Source: Nitrospira sp. (GTDB lineage Bacteria; Nitrospirota; Nitrospiria; Nitrospirales; Nitrospiraceae). Taken from it: a DNA stretch of 64,000 nucleotides. Each line of letters begins with the position of its first letter. The stretch's first letter is position 1. Position numbers and translations under genes: made by a program. The DNA lies in the NCBI GenBank assembly GCA_005116745.1, contig SWDS01000001.1, positions 124,001 to 188,000 on the forward strand. Reading direction: 5' to 3'. The notes beneath the pieces are model-generated. The model ran no database searches, had not been told where the DNA came from, and saw only the letters and a program-made list of their open reading frames with translations. Positions 25,820 to 34,908 of the stretch are shown here, in pieces.

Positions 25820-27526
25820 TTAGCGCTGAGGGGCTTGCTGGGTTTTCTCGATCTTGGCCCAGGCATCCTTGAGCGAGACGGTCCGGTTGAAAATGAGTGT
25901 CTCGGATGAGGAATCGGGGTCCACGCAAAAGTATCCCTGCCGTTCGAATTGGAAACGGGACCCGGGTGCGGCTGACCGGAGGCTTGGCTCAACCACACAG
26001 CCGCTGAGGAGTTCAAGTGATTGAGGATTCAAGGAGCGAGTCCAGTCCTGATCAGCCGGAAGCTTAGCCTGGTCAGGAAGAAAAAGCGGGTGATAGAGCC
26101 GGATGGCTGCTCGGGCTGCATGTGGCGCCGACACCCAATGAATAGTGGCTTTCACCTTACGCTGTTCCTGCGACGATCCGCTTCTGGTCTCCGCATCGTA
26201 GGTGCAATGCAGTTCGGTGATCGCACCGGTTTGAGAGTCCTTGGTCGCGCTTACACACTTGATGATGTATCCATAGCGCAGCCGGACCTCGCGGCCAGGC
26301 GCCAGGCGGTAGAACTGTTTTGGTGGATCCTCACGGAAATCGTCTTGTTCGATGTAGAGCGTCCGTGAGAAGGGAACCTTCCGAGTTCCAGCGGCAGCAT
26401 CTTCAGGGTTATTCACGGCATCAAGTTCTTCAACAACGCCTTCCGGATAGTTGTCGATCACCACTTTTAACGGTCGGAGCACCGCCATCACGCGTGGTGA
26501 CCGTTTGTTCAAGTCCTCTCGGATGAAGTGTTCGAGCAGCTGCATCTCGACGATGGCGTCCCGCTTGGACACACCAATGTGCTCGCAAAAGGCCCGGATC
26601 GCTTCAGGCGTCACGCCTCGTCGGCGGAGGCCTTTCAAGGTGGGGAGGCGCGGATCATCCCAGCCGGTCACGAGTTGCTTCTGGACCAATTCGAGCAGCT
26701 TCCGCTTGCTCATCACCGTGGAGGTGAGATTCAGTCTGGCGAATTCGATCTGCTGTGGACGATGGAGAGCATTGGTTTCAGCAATGACCCAATCGTACAA
26801 GGGGCGGTGGTCTTCAAATTCGAGGGTGCAAAGGGAATGGGTGATGCCCTCGATGGCGTCGGACAACGGGTGCGCGAAATCATACGCGGGATAGATGCCC
26901 CACGCGGTGCCGGTCCGATAATGCGTGGCATGTCGGATGCGATACAGAATCGGGTCCCGTAGATTAATGTTGGGCGAGCCCATATCGATCTTTGCGCGTA
27001 AGACATGCACCCCGTCGGCAAACGCTCCCGCTCGCATGCGCGCGAACAGATCCAGGTTGTCTTCGATGGACCGAGTTCGAAAGGGACTCTCGCGCCCTGG
27101 TTCGGTCAGGGTGCCGCGGTACACACGGATTTCATCGGCCGTGTGACTATCAACGTAGGCCTTCCCTTTCCTGATCAAGGTCACGGCGAACGCGTAGAGT
27201 TGGTCAAAATAGTCCGAGGCGTAGAATATCTTGTCGTGCCAATCAACTCCCAACCATCGGACGTCTTCCTGAATGGCTTGGACATATTCAGGGTCTTCAG
27301 TCGTTGGATTGGTGTCGTCGAATCTCAGGTGGCACATCCCGCCGGGGGTGTTCTGTGCAATCCCGAAATTGAGGGCGATGGACTTAGCATGCCCGATATG
27401 GAGGTACCCATTGGGTTCAGGGGGAAATCGCGTGACGACCCGTCCATCATGTTTACCGGCGGCACGATCGGTCGCCACAAGATCCCGAATGAAATTCGAT
27501 GAATGGGAGGACTCTGGTATGCTCAT
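25820..27526 (-). CDS. glnS: Glutaminyl-tRNA synthetase
   Basis: A class I synthetase of 568 residues from the ATG at 27526, which aligns with the E. coli start (SNFIRDL just after); a TTG at 27568 would add 14 residues. HIGH motif in [20 protein letters not shown]-type motif VMSKRKL, then the two-barrel anticodon-binding domain. It charges tRNA-Gln directly, and both tRNA-Gln genes of the window are candidates. Bacterial GlnS is patchily distributed and was acquired by lateral transfer in many lineages. Confidence 0.96.
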   Translation of the reverse strand: MSIPESSHSSNFIRDLVATDRAAGKHDGRVVTRFPPEPNGYLHIGHAKSIALNFGIAQNTPGGMCHLRFDDTNPTTEDPEYVQAIQEDVRWLGVDWHDKIFYASDYFDQLYAFAVTLIRKGKAYVDSHTADEIRVYRGTLTEPGRESPFRTRSIEDNLDLFARMRAGAFADGVHVLRAKIDMGSPNINLRDPILYRIRHATHYRTGTAWGIYPAYDFAHPLSDAIEGITHSLCTLEFEDHRPLYDWVIAETNALHRPQQIEFARLNLTSTVMSKRKLLELVQKQLVTGWDDPRLPTLKGLRRRGVTPEAIRAFCEHIGVSKRDAIVEMQLLEHFIREDLNKRSPRVMAVLRPLKVVIDNYPEGVVEELDAVNNPEDAAAGTRKVPFSRTLYIEQDDFREDPPKQFYRLAPGREVRLRYGYIIKCVSATKDSQTGAITELHCTYDAETRSGSSQEQRKVKATIHWVSAPHAARAAIRLYHPLFLPDQAKLPADQDWTRSLNPQSLELLSGCVVEPSLRSAAPGSRFQFERQGYFCVDPDSSSETLIFNRTVSLKDAWAKIEKTQQAPQR

Positions 27527-27621
27527 GAACTTTTGAGGGAACGGTTTAGCCTGGTCATTGTGAGTCAATTCCAGAAAGGAGTTCTACCATAGACGGGCCG
27601 ACGGGAGGAATGGGGGGACGG

Positions 27622-28047
27622 CTAAGCAGAAGGTTCTGGGGTGGAGCGGTCTGATGCCTGCATGACATGGAAGTCCTTTTGGGCGATGAGATGCCCATCC
27701 ATTCGCAAGCGGAATTCATACCGACCAGGTGCGGGAAAGATTAATAGCGGAATGTTGATCCCGAAGTCAGAAATCTGAAGACGATCGCTGATCTCGATGT
27801 TGGGAAGCGCGGCCCGGCAGATGAGTTGTTCGGAGTTGAGGTAGGTCAACTCAATGTCAAAATGGTACAGGCCTTCCGCATCGGTGAGGCAGAAATAGAG
27901 GCCCATTTGCTGATGCTGGAAGGGGAAGGCAGCTGTCTGCAGATGTGTGAAAATTCCGATCAAGCTTTTCTTTTTTGTGAAACTGTCTTCGATGACTTGG
28001 TCGCAGACGAGAAATGCTTGGACGGTGGGTGTGGGGATATCGGTCAT
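27622..28047 (-). CDS. Conserved hypothetical protein, DUF6941-like
   Basis: A 141-residue beta-rich protein. The start pattern, A-F-L-V-C-D-Q-V followed by a short gap and KKSLIGIFTHL, and the later PAPGRYEFRLRMDG match the DUF6941 family as I recall it. No signal peptide or enzyme motif. It lies between glnS and another hypothetical on the same strand. Function unknown. Confidence 0.6.
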   Translation of the reverse strand: MTDIPTPTVQAFLVCDQVIEDSFTKKKSLIGIFTHLQTAAFPFQHQQMGLYFCLTDAEGLYHFDIELTYLNSEQLICRAALPNIEISDRLQISDFGINIPLLIFPAPGRYEFRLRMDGHLIAQKDFHVMQASDRSTPEPSA

Positions 28048-28191
28048 AGGGACATTCTATGAAAAACGTGAGGAAGGGTACAACGGTTCCCACTTTTCCG
28101 CACAAATAGGCAGAGGACGTTGTGTCCAAGGGGAGGGCTGGAAGCATGAACGGTATGTATGAGTCGATGAGGTGAGTGGATGACAATTGCA

Positions 28192-28725
28192 TCAACCGAG
28201 GACGGCTGGGCCACCTTGGGCTTCGATGATTTCCTGAAACAGGGTTGCCTGGGAGCCGATCCGGCAGTAGTGAGAGGTGATTTCAACCGGTATGCCCTTA
28301 TGCGAGTGCAATCTTCCGCAGATGAGGTCGACTCTGGAGTCCGATGCCATTCGTGCCTCGAACACGAGGTGGCCAGATTGTAAATCTCTCAGACGAACAG
28401 AGGGCATGTCGGACGGCGACAGACCTTGTCCGAGCCGGACATCGACGGCGAACTGTCCGCGGTCATTCAACGTGATGATGTTTCGACGTAGGTGCGCGAT
28501 GCGGGTGCCGTGCTCGTTATACAGATCGAGCGTGGCGAGAAGTAGGCCTTGCTCTGACTTGGCTTCAATGACGAGTTGCTCTTTCCCATGAATCGTGACC
28601 ACACCGTTGGTGCGACGAAAAATGTTGGATCCGATCCGCAGTTCGAGTCCTGGCCTGGAGAGTACTCCCGCCGGTGCCGTACGACCAAAGGATTCGGTCC
28701 TGCGGAACGCCGCCGGATCATCCAT
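28192..28725 (-). CDS. Hypothetical protein, beta-rich
   Basis: A 177-residue protein I do not recognise. The middle (about 30-145) is a series of short beta strands (LELRIGSNIFRR, LLLATLDLYNEHG, VRLRDLQSGHLVFEAR); a CGRLHSHKG segment follows. No membrane segment or signal peptide. It may be a beta-sandwich binding protein. It is read towards the DUF6941-like gene, so they may share a transcript. Confidence 0.6.
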   Translation of the reverse strand: MDDPAAFRRTESFGRTAPAGVLSRPGLELRIGSNIFRRTNGVVTIHGKEQLVIEAKSEQGLLLATLDLYNEHGTRIAHLRRNIITLNDRGQFAVDVRLGQGLSPSDMPSVRLRDLQSGHLVFEARMASDSRVDLICGRLHSHKGIPVEITSHYCRIGSQATLFQEIIEAQGGPAVLG

Positions 28726-28981
28726 GTGAGCCTCAAGTCACAGTTATTCCAGGTCCTGTGGAGCTTCGCAGACCCCACAGGGAGTGTTACCAAAACATTC
28801 GGGAGGCTAGGCTTTTTGCGTAGATCTGTCAAGGGTATGCGACGCGAGGACCTGGGCATATTATGGCCATGTGCAGTAGGCCCGAATGGACGCTCTCAAA
28901 AGCTCTTGCTCAACGAGTGGCGCTTCGTTGCAAACAGAAAACCGCTTATGCTACGGTTCAGCGTTCGGACAGTTCCCGGAT

Positions 28982-29059
28982 GGTCCCATCGTCTAGCCTG
29001 GCCTAGGACGGAGCCCTCTCAAGGCTTAAACACGGGTTCGAATCCCGTTGGGACCACCA
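28982..29059 (+). tRNA. tRNA-Glu (anticodon CTC)
   Basis: A 78-nt cloverleaf with acceptor GGTCCCA/TGGGACC, D-arm CGTCTAGCCTGGCCTAGGAC, anticodon loop CTCTCAA giving CTC, T-arm GGGTTCGAATCCC, discriminator A and encoded CCA. Confidence 0.95.
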
Positions 29060-29437
29060 CACCGCACTTCGTGAGAGCCGGTCCATTTTGAAAGAAGCAT
29101 CGCAACTGCGACGACTGGCTAAGCATCTCGAGTAGTTGTGCCCTTCTCCGAATCTCGCTCGTGTGTGCGGAAACCTCTTTATCGTGGTATCGAACTTGAC
29201 GGCGGCTGGATAAGGGCCTCCAGCGGCTCGGTTAGGATGCCGTCCTTCGCGCCCGTTGCCCATCCACTAATTGCTGATGCAGCGGGACAATTCATTTCAC
29301 GTTCCGAATTCAGAGAGACTGAACATGCATGTCCTGCAAGCTTGTGAGAACAGACTGAGCCAGCCAACCTTTCATTGACGCTCCTATTCGAGGTTGTGTA
29401 TAACGAAAGCGTTTGTGAATTTCTTTAGAGGATCGCT
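29060..29437 (+). other. Intergenic region before the polyamine-type gene
   Basis: About 380 bases after tRNA-Glu. I see no gene in it. Its last 65 bases hold the promoter described separately. Confidence 0.5.
29375..29404 (+). promoter_or_regulatory. Sigma-70-type promoter of the deoxyhypusine-synthase-like gene
   Basis: TTGACG at 29375-29380 and TATAAC at 29399-29404 are separated by 18 bases. Each hexamer differs from consensus by one base. The ATG follows 33 bases downstream with an AGAGGA ribosome-binding site. Confidence 0.7.
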
Positions 29438-30544
29438 ATGTATGCACGTGAATTTCGTGACGGTGCAAAAGACGGCTTAGAAGCGCTCGAGCCGCTGGAC
29501 CCAGACAAGATTACCTCGTTCAGCGGCCTGCTCGAAGCCATGGGCAAGACCGCGTTCGGAGGACGGCATCTCGGCCACGCGTTCGATGTGCTGTGGGAGA
29601 TGATCGAGGACCCTGACTGCCATGTGGTAATGACCTTGTCCGGTGCGATGACAATTGCCAAGATGGGGAAGATCATCACGAAGATGATCGATGAAGGCAT
29701 GGTGCAATGCATCATTTCGACCGGGGCTTTGATGGCGCATGGGCTCACTGAGTCGGTCGGCAAGACACATTATCGCCACGATCCTGCGATGAGTGACGAA
29801 GAGCTTTTTCGAAAAGGGTACAATCGCGTCTACGACACGCTTGAGATGGAATCGAATTTGAATTATGTCGAGCACGTTGTCGCGCAAACATTGAAGCGCC
29901 TCGATCAAGATCAGCCACTGTCGTCGGCTGTCATCACAAGAGAGATTGGGAAGACGCTGGCGGAGGAGATAGACAGCGACGGAATTTTGAAAAGCGCCTA
30001 TTTGAAAAAGGTGCCGGTCTATATCCCGGCGTTCACTGATTCGGAAGTGGGGCTGGACATGGGAACCTGGGCGATGGCTCGGGAGGTTGATCGAGCCCGA
30101 TCGCAGGTCGAGCCCGGGAGAGATCTGGACATTTTACGAGCGATCCATCAATCGTGTCCTTTGTTCAATCCTTACCTCGATCTCAACAGCTATGCCGACC
30201 ATGTCCTTTCCGCTAAACGACTTGGAATTTTCACGATCGGTGGAGGGGTTCCTCGGAATTGGGCGCAACAGGTGGGCCCATACATTGAAATCAGTAATCT
30301 CCGGTTGGGTCTGAACGTGAAGCCGCCTCGATTTCATTACGGGGTGCGAATTTGTCCTGAACCGGATTACTGGGGAGGGCTCAGCGGCTGTACGTATCAA
30401 GAGGGGCTGTCTTGGGGAAAATTTGTGACTCCCAAAGACGGTGGGCGATTTGCTGAAGTCTTAAGCGATGCCACGGTTGTCTGGCCTTTGTTGATGATGG
30501 GGATTCTTGAGCGAAAGAAGGCTGGCGCGGTGCGTCGCCCATGA
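29438..30544 (+). CDS. Deoxyhypusine-synthase-like protein
   Basis: A 368-residue member of the deoxyhypusine synthase superfamily. NAD-site features (TLSGAMTIAKMG, STGALMAHGL), a DSDGIL segment and the C-terminal GLSWGK are recognisable. Bacteria lack eIF5A; some bacterial homologues are reported to make homospermidine. The glycine motif reads GGGVPRNW, so the position of the eukaryotic imine-forming lysine (GGGVVKHH) is Arg273. With arginine decarboxylase and agmatinase genes 3 kb downstream, a polyamine role is plausible, but the altered residue leaves the reaction open. Confidence 0.88.
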   Translation: MYAREFRDGAKDGLEALEPLDPDKITSFSGLLEAMGKTAFGGRHLGHAFDVLWEMIEDPDCHVVMTLSGAMTIAKMGKIITKMIDEGMVQCIISTGALMAHGLTESVGKTHYRHDPAMSDEELFRKGYNRVYDTLEMESNLNYVEHVVAQTLKRLDQDQPLSSAVITREIGKTLAEEIDSDGILKSAYLKKVPVYIPAFTDSEVGLDMGTWAMAREVDRARSQVEPGRDLDILRAIHQSCPLFNPYLDLNSYADHVLSAKRLGIFTIGGGVPRNWAQQVGPYIEISNLRLGLNVKPPRFHYGVRICPEPDYWGGLSGCTYQEGLSWGKFVTPKDGGRFAEVLSDATVVWPLLMMGILERKKAGAVRRP

Positions 30545-31182
30545 ATCGAGTGGTAGATCGACGATCGGTTCAGCTGTTCGTGTGCGGTGTTCTTCTGTGG
30601 TCCTCCTCGGTCCTGGCCGGGCCTTCACCTGAAACCGACGTGCGGATCAGGGGGCAAGCCAACGCACCTGTGACCTTGATCGAATATAGTGATTTCACAT
30701 GCGGGTATTGTGTGAAATTTTTCAAACAGACGTGGCCACGGATTCAAGCGCGTTATGTCGACACGGGGAAAGTTCGATTTATCTACCGCGATTTTCCACG
30801 CGGGGATCAAGGTTCCGGGGTCGATGCCGCGATGGCTGCCCGATGTGCTGGGGTACAAGGGCAGTATTGGGCGATGCATGATCGATTGTTTGCCGAAGGG
30901 GGCCAATTGGGCAAGCACGTCTATCTTCGCCATGCTGTGGCGCTTAGTTTGGATCAGCCTGCGTTTGAACGGTGCGTGAGCGAGGGGCGGTATACAAAGG
31001 CGATTTTTGAAGATCGTCAGGAGGCCAACCAATGGGGGTTTCACGGAACTCCTGGGTTTATCCTTGTGCGAACGGCCAGTGAGCCGACGGACAAAGAGCC
31101 GGCGATCGCGATCCCTGGAGCTTTCCCATTCGAGAAGTTCGCAGAGGAAATCGATCGGCTTCTGGCGGGTGAGAAAAAATAG
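30541..31182 (+). CDS. DsbA-like secreted thiol-disulfide oxidoreductase
   Basis: A 213-residue protein with a signal peptide (cleavage near A26) and a thioredoxin-like domain with the redox pair C54-G-Y-C57 and cis-proline loop GTPGF. Such periplasmic proteins of the DsbA/DsbG/BdbD type oxidise or shuffle disulfides. It overlaps the previous stop by ATGA, so it is translationally coupled to the deoxyhypusine-synthase-like gene, a pairing with no obvious logic. Redox direction cannot be read from sequence. Confidence 0.87.
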   Translation: MNRVVDRRSVQLFVCGVLLWSSSVLAGPSPETDVRIRGQANAPVTLIEYSDFTCGYCVKFFKQTWPRIQARYVDTGKVRFIYRDFPRGDQGSGVDAAMAARCAGVQGQYWAMHDRLFAEGGQLGKHVYLRHAVALSLDQPAFERCVSEGRYTKAIFEDRQEANQWGFHGTPGFILVRTASEPTDKEPAIAIPGAFPFEKFAEEIDRLLAGEKK

Positions 31183-31279
31183 CTGAACTGCGCCGGAGCC
31201 GCGTGGATCTTTGCGCGTGCTGTTGACATCCGCACGCAGGTACGATAGTCCTCTTCGACAATAAAGGTAGGGTACCTCT

Positions 31280-31552
31280 ATGGATTCAATACAATCGTTC
31301 TGGCCCGTTTCCCATCGCGCTGACGACTTCTGGGTTTGTATGTCGTGCCTGACCGAAGTCTTCCATAGAAAAGTTCCGATGCCGGACTGTCCGTCGTGTC
31401 ACGGGGTATCGACCTACGAGGGTTTTACCTTGGAGTCGATTCGCGATTGGGGCACGGAAGAACTGATCGGCAAGGCGGTTGCCGCACAAGACGCAGCCAT
31501 GGTTGCTCAACCTGTCGCTGAATCCGCTGCGTCGGTTGAAGCCGTGGACTAA
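31280..31552 (+). CDS. Small zinc-ribbon protein
   Basis: A 90-residue protein with CxxC pairs C20/C23 and C37/C40 forming a zinc ribbon, followed by a helical segment and an Ala-rich tail. I do not recognise a named family. It precedes the aldehyde dehydrogenase gene by 35 bases and may be co-transcribed. The absence of a catalytic motif suggests a structural or regulatory role. Confidence 0.65.
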   Translation: MDSIQSFWPVSHRADDFWVCMSCLTEVFHRKVPMPDCPSCHGVSTYEGFTLESIRDWGTEELIGKAVAAQDAAMVAQPVAESAASVEAVD

Positions 31553-31587
31553 CACCAACCTCGTCACAGACTCCAGCGAGTCCTCCA

Positions 31588-33042
31588 GTGCAAACATCCC
31601 GTCCGTTCCTCGTGCATGGCCAATGGAAGTCAGGCGAGCGCTTGGCCCCGGTCGTTGATCCGTTCACCGGAAAACTCGTCGCCCAGGTCACCCAAGCGAC
31701 GGAATCGGATGTCGAGGAGGCCATCGCGTCTACGTGCAGTGCGGCGACCACCATGGGTCAGCTGCCGGCGCATGCCAGATATAATCTGCTCCAGCAGATC
31801 GCGGCCCTGCTCTATCGACGGCGAGATGAGATCGCGCAGACCATCACGGCGGAGGCCGGTAAGCCGATCACCGATGCGAAGCGGGAAGTCAGCCGGGCAA
31901 TCCAAGTCTTCACGGTCGCCGCCGAAGAGGCACGTCGCATTCCCGGAGAGGTGGTCCCGCTGGATTGGACACCCGGCTCCGATACGCACCTTGGCATGCT
32001 CCGCCGATTTCCAATCGGCCCGATTCTTGGCATTACGCCCTTCAATTTTCCGCTGAACCTCGTGGCGCACAAAGTGGCGCCGGCGCTCGCCGCTGGGAAT
32101 CCAATTCTGATCAAGCCGGCGCCTCAAACTCCGTTGACGGCGTTGCTCCTCGGAGAGATCGCGCTCGAAGCAGGACTTCCTCCAGGTGGGCTCAACGTGG
32201 TGCCTTGCGACAATGCCCTTGCCGAGCGGATGGTGGTCGATCCGCGATTCACGTTGCTGAGTTTCACCGGAAGTGCCTCGGTGGGATGGATGCTGAAGGC
32301 AAAATGTGGGAAGAAAAAAGTCACGCTCGAACTTGGCGGGAACGCCGGTGTGATCATCGAGCCCGATGCCGACCTTGAACTGGCGGCCCAGCGTTGCGCG
32401 GCGGGCGGATTTGGGTATGCCGGTCAGACGTGCATTTCCGTACAGCGGGTGTATGTGCATCATTCGGTCGCCGATGTGTTTACGACCAAGTTGCTCATGT
32501 ATGTCGCTCGATTGAAGGTGGGAGATCCTGCCGATGAAACGACCACCGTCGGTCCTCTCATCGATCATGCGACTGCTCAGCGTGTGGAAGGCTGGATCGG
32601 GGAAGCGGTTGCGGAGGGCGCGCGCGTGTTGTTGGGAGGAAAGCGGAGGGGCTCGCTCATCGAAGCGACGGTGTTGTCCAATGTGAAGCCCGATATGAAA
32701 GTCTCGTGTCGGGAGGTGTTCGGGCCGGTTGTGACCGTGACGCCGTATCGTCAGCTCAGCGAAGCCGTGGCGCTGCTCAATCAATCGGACTATGGATTGC
32801 AGGCCGGTCTGTTCACGCAGGATATCAACAAGATTTTTTACGCCTTTCGGCATCTGGAAGTCGGTGCGGTCTTGGCGAATGAGATTCCCACGTTTCGGGC
32901 AGATCATATGCCCTACGGCGGGGTGAAAGACTCCGGCTTGGGCCGCGAAGGCGTGCGTGCCGCGATCGAAGATATGACCGAGCCGCGCATGCTCATCTTG
33001 AATTTAAAAGACCCCCCTAAATTACCTGAAAAAAGTGCCTAG
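31588..33042 (+). CDS. NAD(P)-dependent aldehyde dehydrogenase
   Basis: A 484-residue ALDH-superfamily enzyme. The general base is E248 in TLELGG and the nucleophile C282 in GQTCIS; the NPILIKPAPQTP coenzyme segment and C-terminal PYGGVKDSG are present. It oxidises an aldehyde to its acid. General pattern is close to lactaldehyde/glycolaldehyde and succinate-semialdehyde dehydrogenases. Location beside putrescine-forming genes raises aminoaldehydes as possible substrates, which is inference. The start is a GTG at 31588 without a clear ribosome-binding site. Confidence 0.9.
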   Translation: MQTSRPFLVHGQWKSGERLAPVVDPFTGKLVAQVTQATESDVEEAIASTCSAATTMGQLPAHARYNLLQQIAALLYRRRDEIAQTITAEAGKPITDAKREVSRAIQVFTVAAEEARRIPGEVVPLDWTPGSDTHLGMLRRFPIGPILGITPFNFPLNLVAHKVAPALAAGNPILIKPAPQTPLTALLLGEIALEAGLPPGGLNVVPCDNALAERMVVDPRFTLLSFTGSASVGWMLKAKCGKKKVTLELGGNAGVIIEPDADLELAAQRCAAGGFGYAGQTCISVQRVYVHHSVADVFTTKLLMYVARLKVGDPADETTTVGPLIDHATAQRVEGWIGEAVAEGARVLLGGKRRGSLIEATVLSNVKPDMKVSCREVFGPVVTVTPYRQLSEAVALLNQSDYGLQAGLFTQDINKIFYAFRHLEVGAVLANEIPTFRADHMPYGGVKDSGLGREGVRAAIEDMTEPRMLILNLKDPPKLPEKSA

Positions 33043-33195
33043 AAGATATTGCGAAGCCAGTCCAATCTTGCTACAACAAACGCCCGATGTTGCAGTTGAT
33101 CTGGTCCGGTTTGTTTGTCTGGCTAGCGGATTGGAAATACGCCACCAAACAACCTCCGAATAACCAGACAGGCCGATTACCAGACGAAAGGGGAG

Positions 33196-33768
33196 ATGAT
33201 GGTACCGAAGCATATGTTTTTAACGAGAGGAGTGGGGGTCCACAAGGAAAAGCTGACCTCCTTCGAGGAAGCGCTGCGCAGTGCCGGTGTGGCCTACTGC
33301 AACCTCGTCAGCGTGTCGTCCATTCTTCCGCCCCATTGCAAGGTGGTTCCCAGAAAGCGTGGGGAGCAACTGTTGAAGCCTGGAGAGATTACGTTTTGTG
33401 TCATGGCCCGATCCGAAACCAACGAACGCAATCAGCTGGTGTCAGCCTCCGTCGGTCTTGCGAAGCCCACCGACCTCGGCACGTATGGCTATCTCTCCGA
33501 GCACCATGCCCATGGTGAGACGGACGAGGAGACCGGAGAATATACGGAAGATCTCGCGGCACAGATGCTGGCGACGACGTTAGGCGTCGAGTTCGATCCG
33601 AATGTGGCGTGGAAAGAGCGTGAACAAGTATTCAAGATGGGTGGGAAAATCGTCAAGACCCAGAATATCACCCAGTCGGCTGTCGGGAAGAAGGGGAAGT
33701 GGACGACGGTCATTGCATTGGCGGTCTTCATCCCACCGGAAAATGTGCCCACCCGGTCTCGCAGGTAG
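33196..33768 (+). CDS. pdaD: Pyruvoyl-dependent arginine decarboxylase
   Basis: A 190-residue PvlArgDC proenzyme. It self-cleaves between S41 and S42 in SVSSILPP, turning S42 into the pyruvoyl cofactor that decarboxylates arginine to agmatine. The active-site segment [15 protein letters not shown] and the Ala/Gly-rich SVGLAKP are conserved. The start is one of two adjacent ATGs at 33196/33199, with AAAGGGGAG abutting them. The agmatinase gene follows after 66 bases. Confidence 0.94.
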   Translation: MMVPKHMFLTRGVGVHKEKLTSFEEALRSAGVAYCNLVSVSSILPPHCKVVPRKRGEQLLKPGEITFCVMARSETNERNQLVSASVGLAKPTDLGTYGYLSEHHAHGETDEETGEYTEDLAAQMLATTLGVEFDPNVAWKEREQVFKMGGKIVKTQNITQSAVGKKGKWTTVIALAVFIPPENVPTRSRR

Positions 33769-33834
33769 GGGCGTATCGGTCTTGGCAGCATTCATACCGC
33801 TTCAGCCATTGGTTTCGCCAAGAGAAGCATACCC

Positions 33835-34767
33835 ATGACGCTTCCAGTTGGTTGGGAGGGGCCCGACCACAACTTCCTTGGCGTTGATGAACCCTGGTGT
33901 CATCCGGACCACGCGGGTGTCTACGTGTTGCCTGCTCCCTACGAGCACACCTCCAGCTATATCCGCGGATCGGACCATGGCCCCTCCGCCATTTTGGAAG
34001 CCTCGTCTCAGGTTGAATTCTACGACGAACAACTCGGGACTGAACCGTTCCGAGAATGGGGCGGAATCGCGACGGCTTCACCGCTCGATCTCAAGGGGAG
34101 CGTCGACCGCGCAGCCGTCGACGCCATTGAAGCGTTTGTTTCCCCGCATGTTGGAATCGGACGGTTTCTCATCACGCTGACGGGTGAGCACACCGGCGCC
34201 TTGGGAGCGATCCGGGCCCATGCGAAGCGATATCCGCAGATGACCGTGGTGCAGATTGATGCCCATGGAGACCTACGGGAGGCCTATCAAGGTAATCCGT
34301 TCAGCCATGCCAGTGTCATGGCGCGGGTCGTGGACGATGGATTACCACTGGTGCAGGTAGGCATCCGATCGATCAGCCGGGAAGAGGTCGCTCGTATCGA
34401 CGCCACGGATCGGATCAAGACATTTTTTGCGGCGACGATCCTTGATCCATCCGGTCCGTACGAAGGCAAAGCATCGAACTGGATACCAGATGTGGTCGCG
34501 GCCTGCCGAACGCCTGTGTACCTCACATTCGACTGTGATGGGCTGGATGCGTCCATCATGCCCGCTTTAGGTACTCCTGAGCCGGGTGGTCTCGGGTGGT
34601 ACGAGACTATCAGCCTCATCACCGCGCTGGCCAACGGGCCTGGCATCGTCGGGATGGATGTCAGCGAGATCGCTCCCATCGAAGGATTCGTGGCGCCGCA
34701 ATTTTCCATTGCACGGTTGATCTATCGCATGCTCGGACGGATCAAGGCCGGTCGTCGCGTCCACTAG
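33835..34767 (+). CDS. speB: Agmatinase
   Basis: A 310-residue ureohydrolase that converts agmatine to putrescine and urea with a dimanganese centre. Metal ligands are H119 (TGEHTG), D142/H144/D146 (DAHGD) and D233/D235 (FDCDGLD). With the preceding arginine decarboxylase it gives a two-step arginine-to-putrescine route. The family includes other guanidino hydrolases, but the neighbour supports agmatine. The stop codon touches the left arm of a large inverted repeat. Confidence 0.93.
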   Translation: MTLPVGWEGPDHNFLGVDEPWCHPDHAGVYVLPAPYEHTSSYIRGSDHGPSAILEASSQVEFYDEQLGTEPFREWGGIATASPLDLKGSVDRAAVDAIEAFVSPHVGIGRFLITLTGEHTGALGAIRAHAKRYPQMTVVQIDAHGDLREAYQGNPFSHASVMARVVDDGLPLVQVGIRSISREEVARIDATDRIKTFFAATILDPSGPYEGKASNWIPDVVAACRTPVYLTFDCDGLDASIMPALGTPEPGGLGWYETISLITALANGPGIVGMDVSEIAPIEGFVAPQFSIARLIYRMLGRIKAGRRVH

Positions 34768-34891
34768 CCGGATACTGAAACAGGCCGCCCGCATCGTTCT
34801 CGCCTCGCTCAGACGCTCGACGTACATCGAACCGTACGACTCGCGCCTTCGCTTGCTGCGGCCTTGCTGACAGCCTGTTTGAGTATCCGGC
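34767..34891. repeat. Large inverted-repeat element between speB and rluF
   Basis: Terminal arms of 19 bases (34767-34785 and 34873-34891) match as an inverted repeat at 18 of 19 positions and enclose 87 bases. The whole 125-bp unit fills almost all of the gap between speB and rluF. A diverged partial copy of its right half lies at 47071-47116. This looks like a non-autonomous dispersed repeat (MITE- or REP-like); transcribed, it could fold into a long stem and stop transcription. Confidence 0.65.
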
Positions 34892-34908
34892 GGCGAGACT
34901 AATTTCCT

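Noticed and set aside
31630-32907. 425-codon minus-strand frame
   Set aside because: It is the antisense of the aldehyde dehydrogenase gene, with no family motif and a low-complexity Arg/His-rich composition.
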